Shown in pieces: positions 14,796-15,672 of a DNA stretch of 15,672 nucleotides. Where the stretch lies: positions 1 through 15,672 of the forward strand of contig JAUJMB010000021.1 in the NCBI GenBank assembly GCA_030447045.1, written 5' to 3'. This DNA is from Rubrobacteraceae bacterium (GTDB taxonomy: Bacteria; Actinomycetota; Rubrobacteria; Rubrobacterales; Rubrobacteraceae). How positions within the stretch are numbered: position 1 is the stretch's first letter; every line of letters starts with the position of its first letter. Both the position numbers and the translations under genes were made by a program. Below the pieces are notes generated by a model. It was not told the DNA's origin. It saw only the letters and a list, made by a program, of their open reading frames with translations, and did not search any database.

Positions 14796-15672
14796 GTGGG
14801 AGACGGAATAGGTTATCCGGGAAACGCGCGGGCCTTGAAGGCCTTCTCGCTGTTGTTCGTGGTCCTCGCGGCGATCTCGCTGCTGCTGGTGCACGTCTCT
14901 TCTTACGATCCTCCCGTCTCTTTTATCCTGCTCTACCTCGCGGCCTCGGTCGGGATCGTCGTGGCCGGGGTGGTGGTGCCGCTCCTGCCGGCGTGGCAGT
15001 TCACCCTCGGGTTCTGCGGGGGCGTCTACGCGCTGTACGCGGCCGTCGCGGCGATGATGGTGTTCTTCACCGGCGGGCCCTCGAGCGAGCTCTACGTGGT
15101 GTTCTTCCCGCTGCTCCTGGCCTCCGCGCTGCACGGGGCCTGGCGGACCGTGCTCGCGGTGCTGGCCGCCACGCTCTTCTTCTACGCGCTGGCGATGCTG
15201 CCGGGCCTCCTGGAGTCGGGGACGGGCGAGGAGGTAGCCTCCTCGGTCTTCTACCGGCTCGGCGCCCTGGCGCTCACGGGGCTCTTTCTCGCCTACGCCT
15301 CGCGGGGCATAGTCGGCGAGGGCGGTTCGGAAGAGGAGTCGGAGGACGGGGGGGCGGTGCTCCTCGGGCGGGTGGAGGCGGAGATCTCCTCCCGCAGGGG
15401 CGTGCCGGTCGCCGTGATCCTGGTCGACCCTGGCGAGGTGAGGGACGTGGACCTCCTGCTCGACCGGGTGGAGGGACGGATCGGCGAGCCCTTCCCGCTG
15501 GAGGACGGGGACCTCTTCGGCCTGGTCGTCGGCGGGGTGGACGACGGCGGCGCCGAGAGCGCCGCCCGCAGGGCCCTGGCCGCCGCGAGTTCTTTGGGCG
15601 CCAGGGAGACGCGGGCCGGGGCCGCCATCTACCCCCGCGACGCCCGCTCGGCCGAGGACCTGCTCCTCGCCG
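14796..15672 (+). CDS. Six-TM membrane protein with degenerate GGDEF domain (runs off the right edge)
   Basis: The visible 292 residues hold six membrane segments at about 14-34, 41-63, 70-92, 97-114, 116-134 and 151-169, of the kind found as sensors in histidine kinases and cyclases (FFTGGPSSELYVVFFPLLLA). An acidic linker follows. From about 203 on the sequence has GGDEF-fold spacing: VPVAVILVDPGEVRDVDLLL, then DGDLFGLVVGG at 237-247 where the GGDEF signature is expected, and AGAAIYPRDARSAEDLLLA matching the 'GxAxYPxDAxxAexLL' end. The signature reads DGDLF rather than GGDEF, so it is probably inactive as a diguanylate cyclase. Start: an in-frame TGA at 14784 leaves GTG 14796 as the first possible start. 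A -10 box 8 nt upstream and no ribosome site suggest a leaderless mRNA. The C-terminus lies beyond the window. Confidence 0.78.
   Translation, partial: MGDGIGYPGNARALKAFSLLFVVLAAISLLLVHVSSYDPPVSFILLYLAASVGIVVAGVVVPLLPAWQFTLGFCGGVYALYAAVAAMMVFFTGGPSSELYVVFFPLLLASALHGAWRTVLAVLAATLFFYALAMLPGLLESGTGEEVASSVFYRLGALALTGLFLAYASRGIVGEGGSEEESEDGGAVLLGRVEAEISSRRGVPVAVILVDPGEVRDVDLLLDRVEGRIGEPFPLEDGDLFGLVVGGVDDGGAESAARRALAAASSLGARETRAGAAIYPRDARSAEDLLLA

Overview
This is a GC-rich (about 70%) bacterial window. The gene families, the frequent use of ATA and AGG codons despite high GC, GTG/TTG starts and start codons placed right after -10 boxes all suggest an actinobacterium, probably Rubrobacter or a relative. 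That is an inference, because no marker gene for taxonomy is present.

Layout. Minus strand, 1-2.8 kb: the start of an unknown protein that runs off the left edge, a Crp/Fnr-type regulator, a COG3146 (FemAB-like GNAT) acyltransferase and a small XRE repressor. The XRE gene diverges from a plus-strand run at 2.9-5.7 kb: a ClpP protease subunit, a YfcE-like metallophosphoesterase, an SDR-type NAD-dependent epimerase/dehydratase (its start abuts the previous stop) and an uncharacterised protein. At 5.7-8.0 kb, still plus strand, are a GNAT acetyltransferase, a 63-residue unknown protein and an APC-family amino acid permease. The permease converges on ligA (minus, 8.2-10.2 kb), with two strong stem-loops between them. 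Upstream of ligA on the same strand is a lipoprotein with a PrcB-C-like domain. It diverges from a 2H phosphoesterase (2'-5' RNA ligase-like). After that comes a membrane protein fused to a SnoaL-like domain.

The main discovery is at 12980..13894. This is one continuous thioredoxin-fold reading frame of the iodothyronine deiodinase-like redoxin type, interrupted only by an in-frame TGA at 13247. The TGA falls exactly where the deiodinase family carries its catalytic selenocysteine (FGSFT-U-PLT). It is followed at once by a GC-rich hairpin with a GGUC apical loop, as expected of a bacterial SECIS element. A standard gene caller would report an 89-residue fragment plus a second fragment. I read it as a 304-residue selenoprotein with a C-terminal membrane anchor. 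It is followed by a small-multidrug-export-type membrane protein whose start is uncertain. Two related ~30-bp direct repeats flank this pair of genes.

The window ends with a PRC-barrel protein (minus) divergent from a six-TM protein with a degenerate GGDEF domain that runs off the right edge. The two share a symmetric -10 element. Several genes (ligA, the lipoprotein, the GNAT, the SnoaL fusion, the GGDEF-like protein) have a TANNNT box 6-8 nt before the start codon and no Shine-Dalgarno sequence, so they look leaderless. Others (Crp, XRE, clpP, phosphoesterase, permease, selenoprotein, PRC-barrel) have clear purine-rich ribosome sites.
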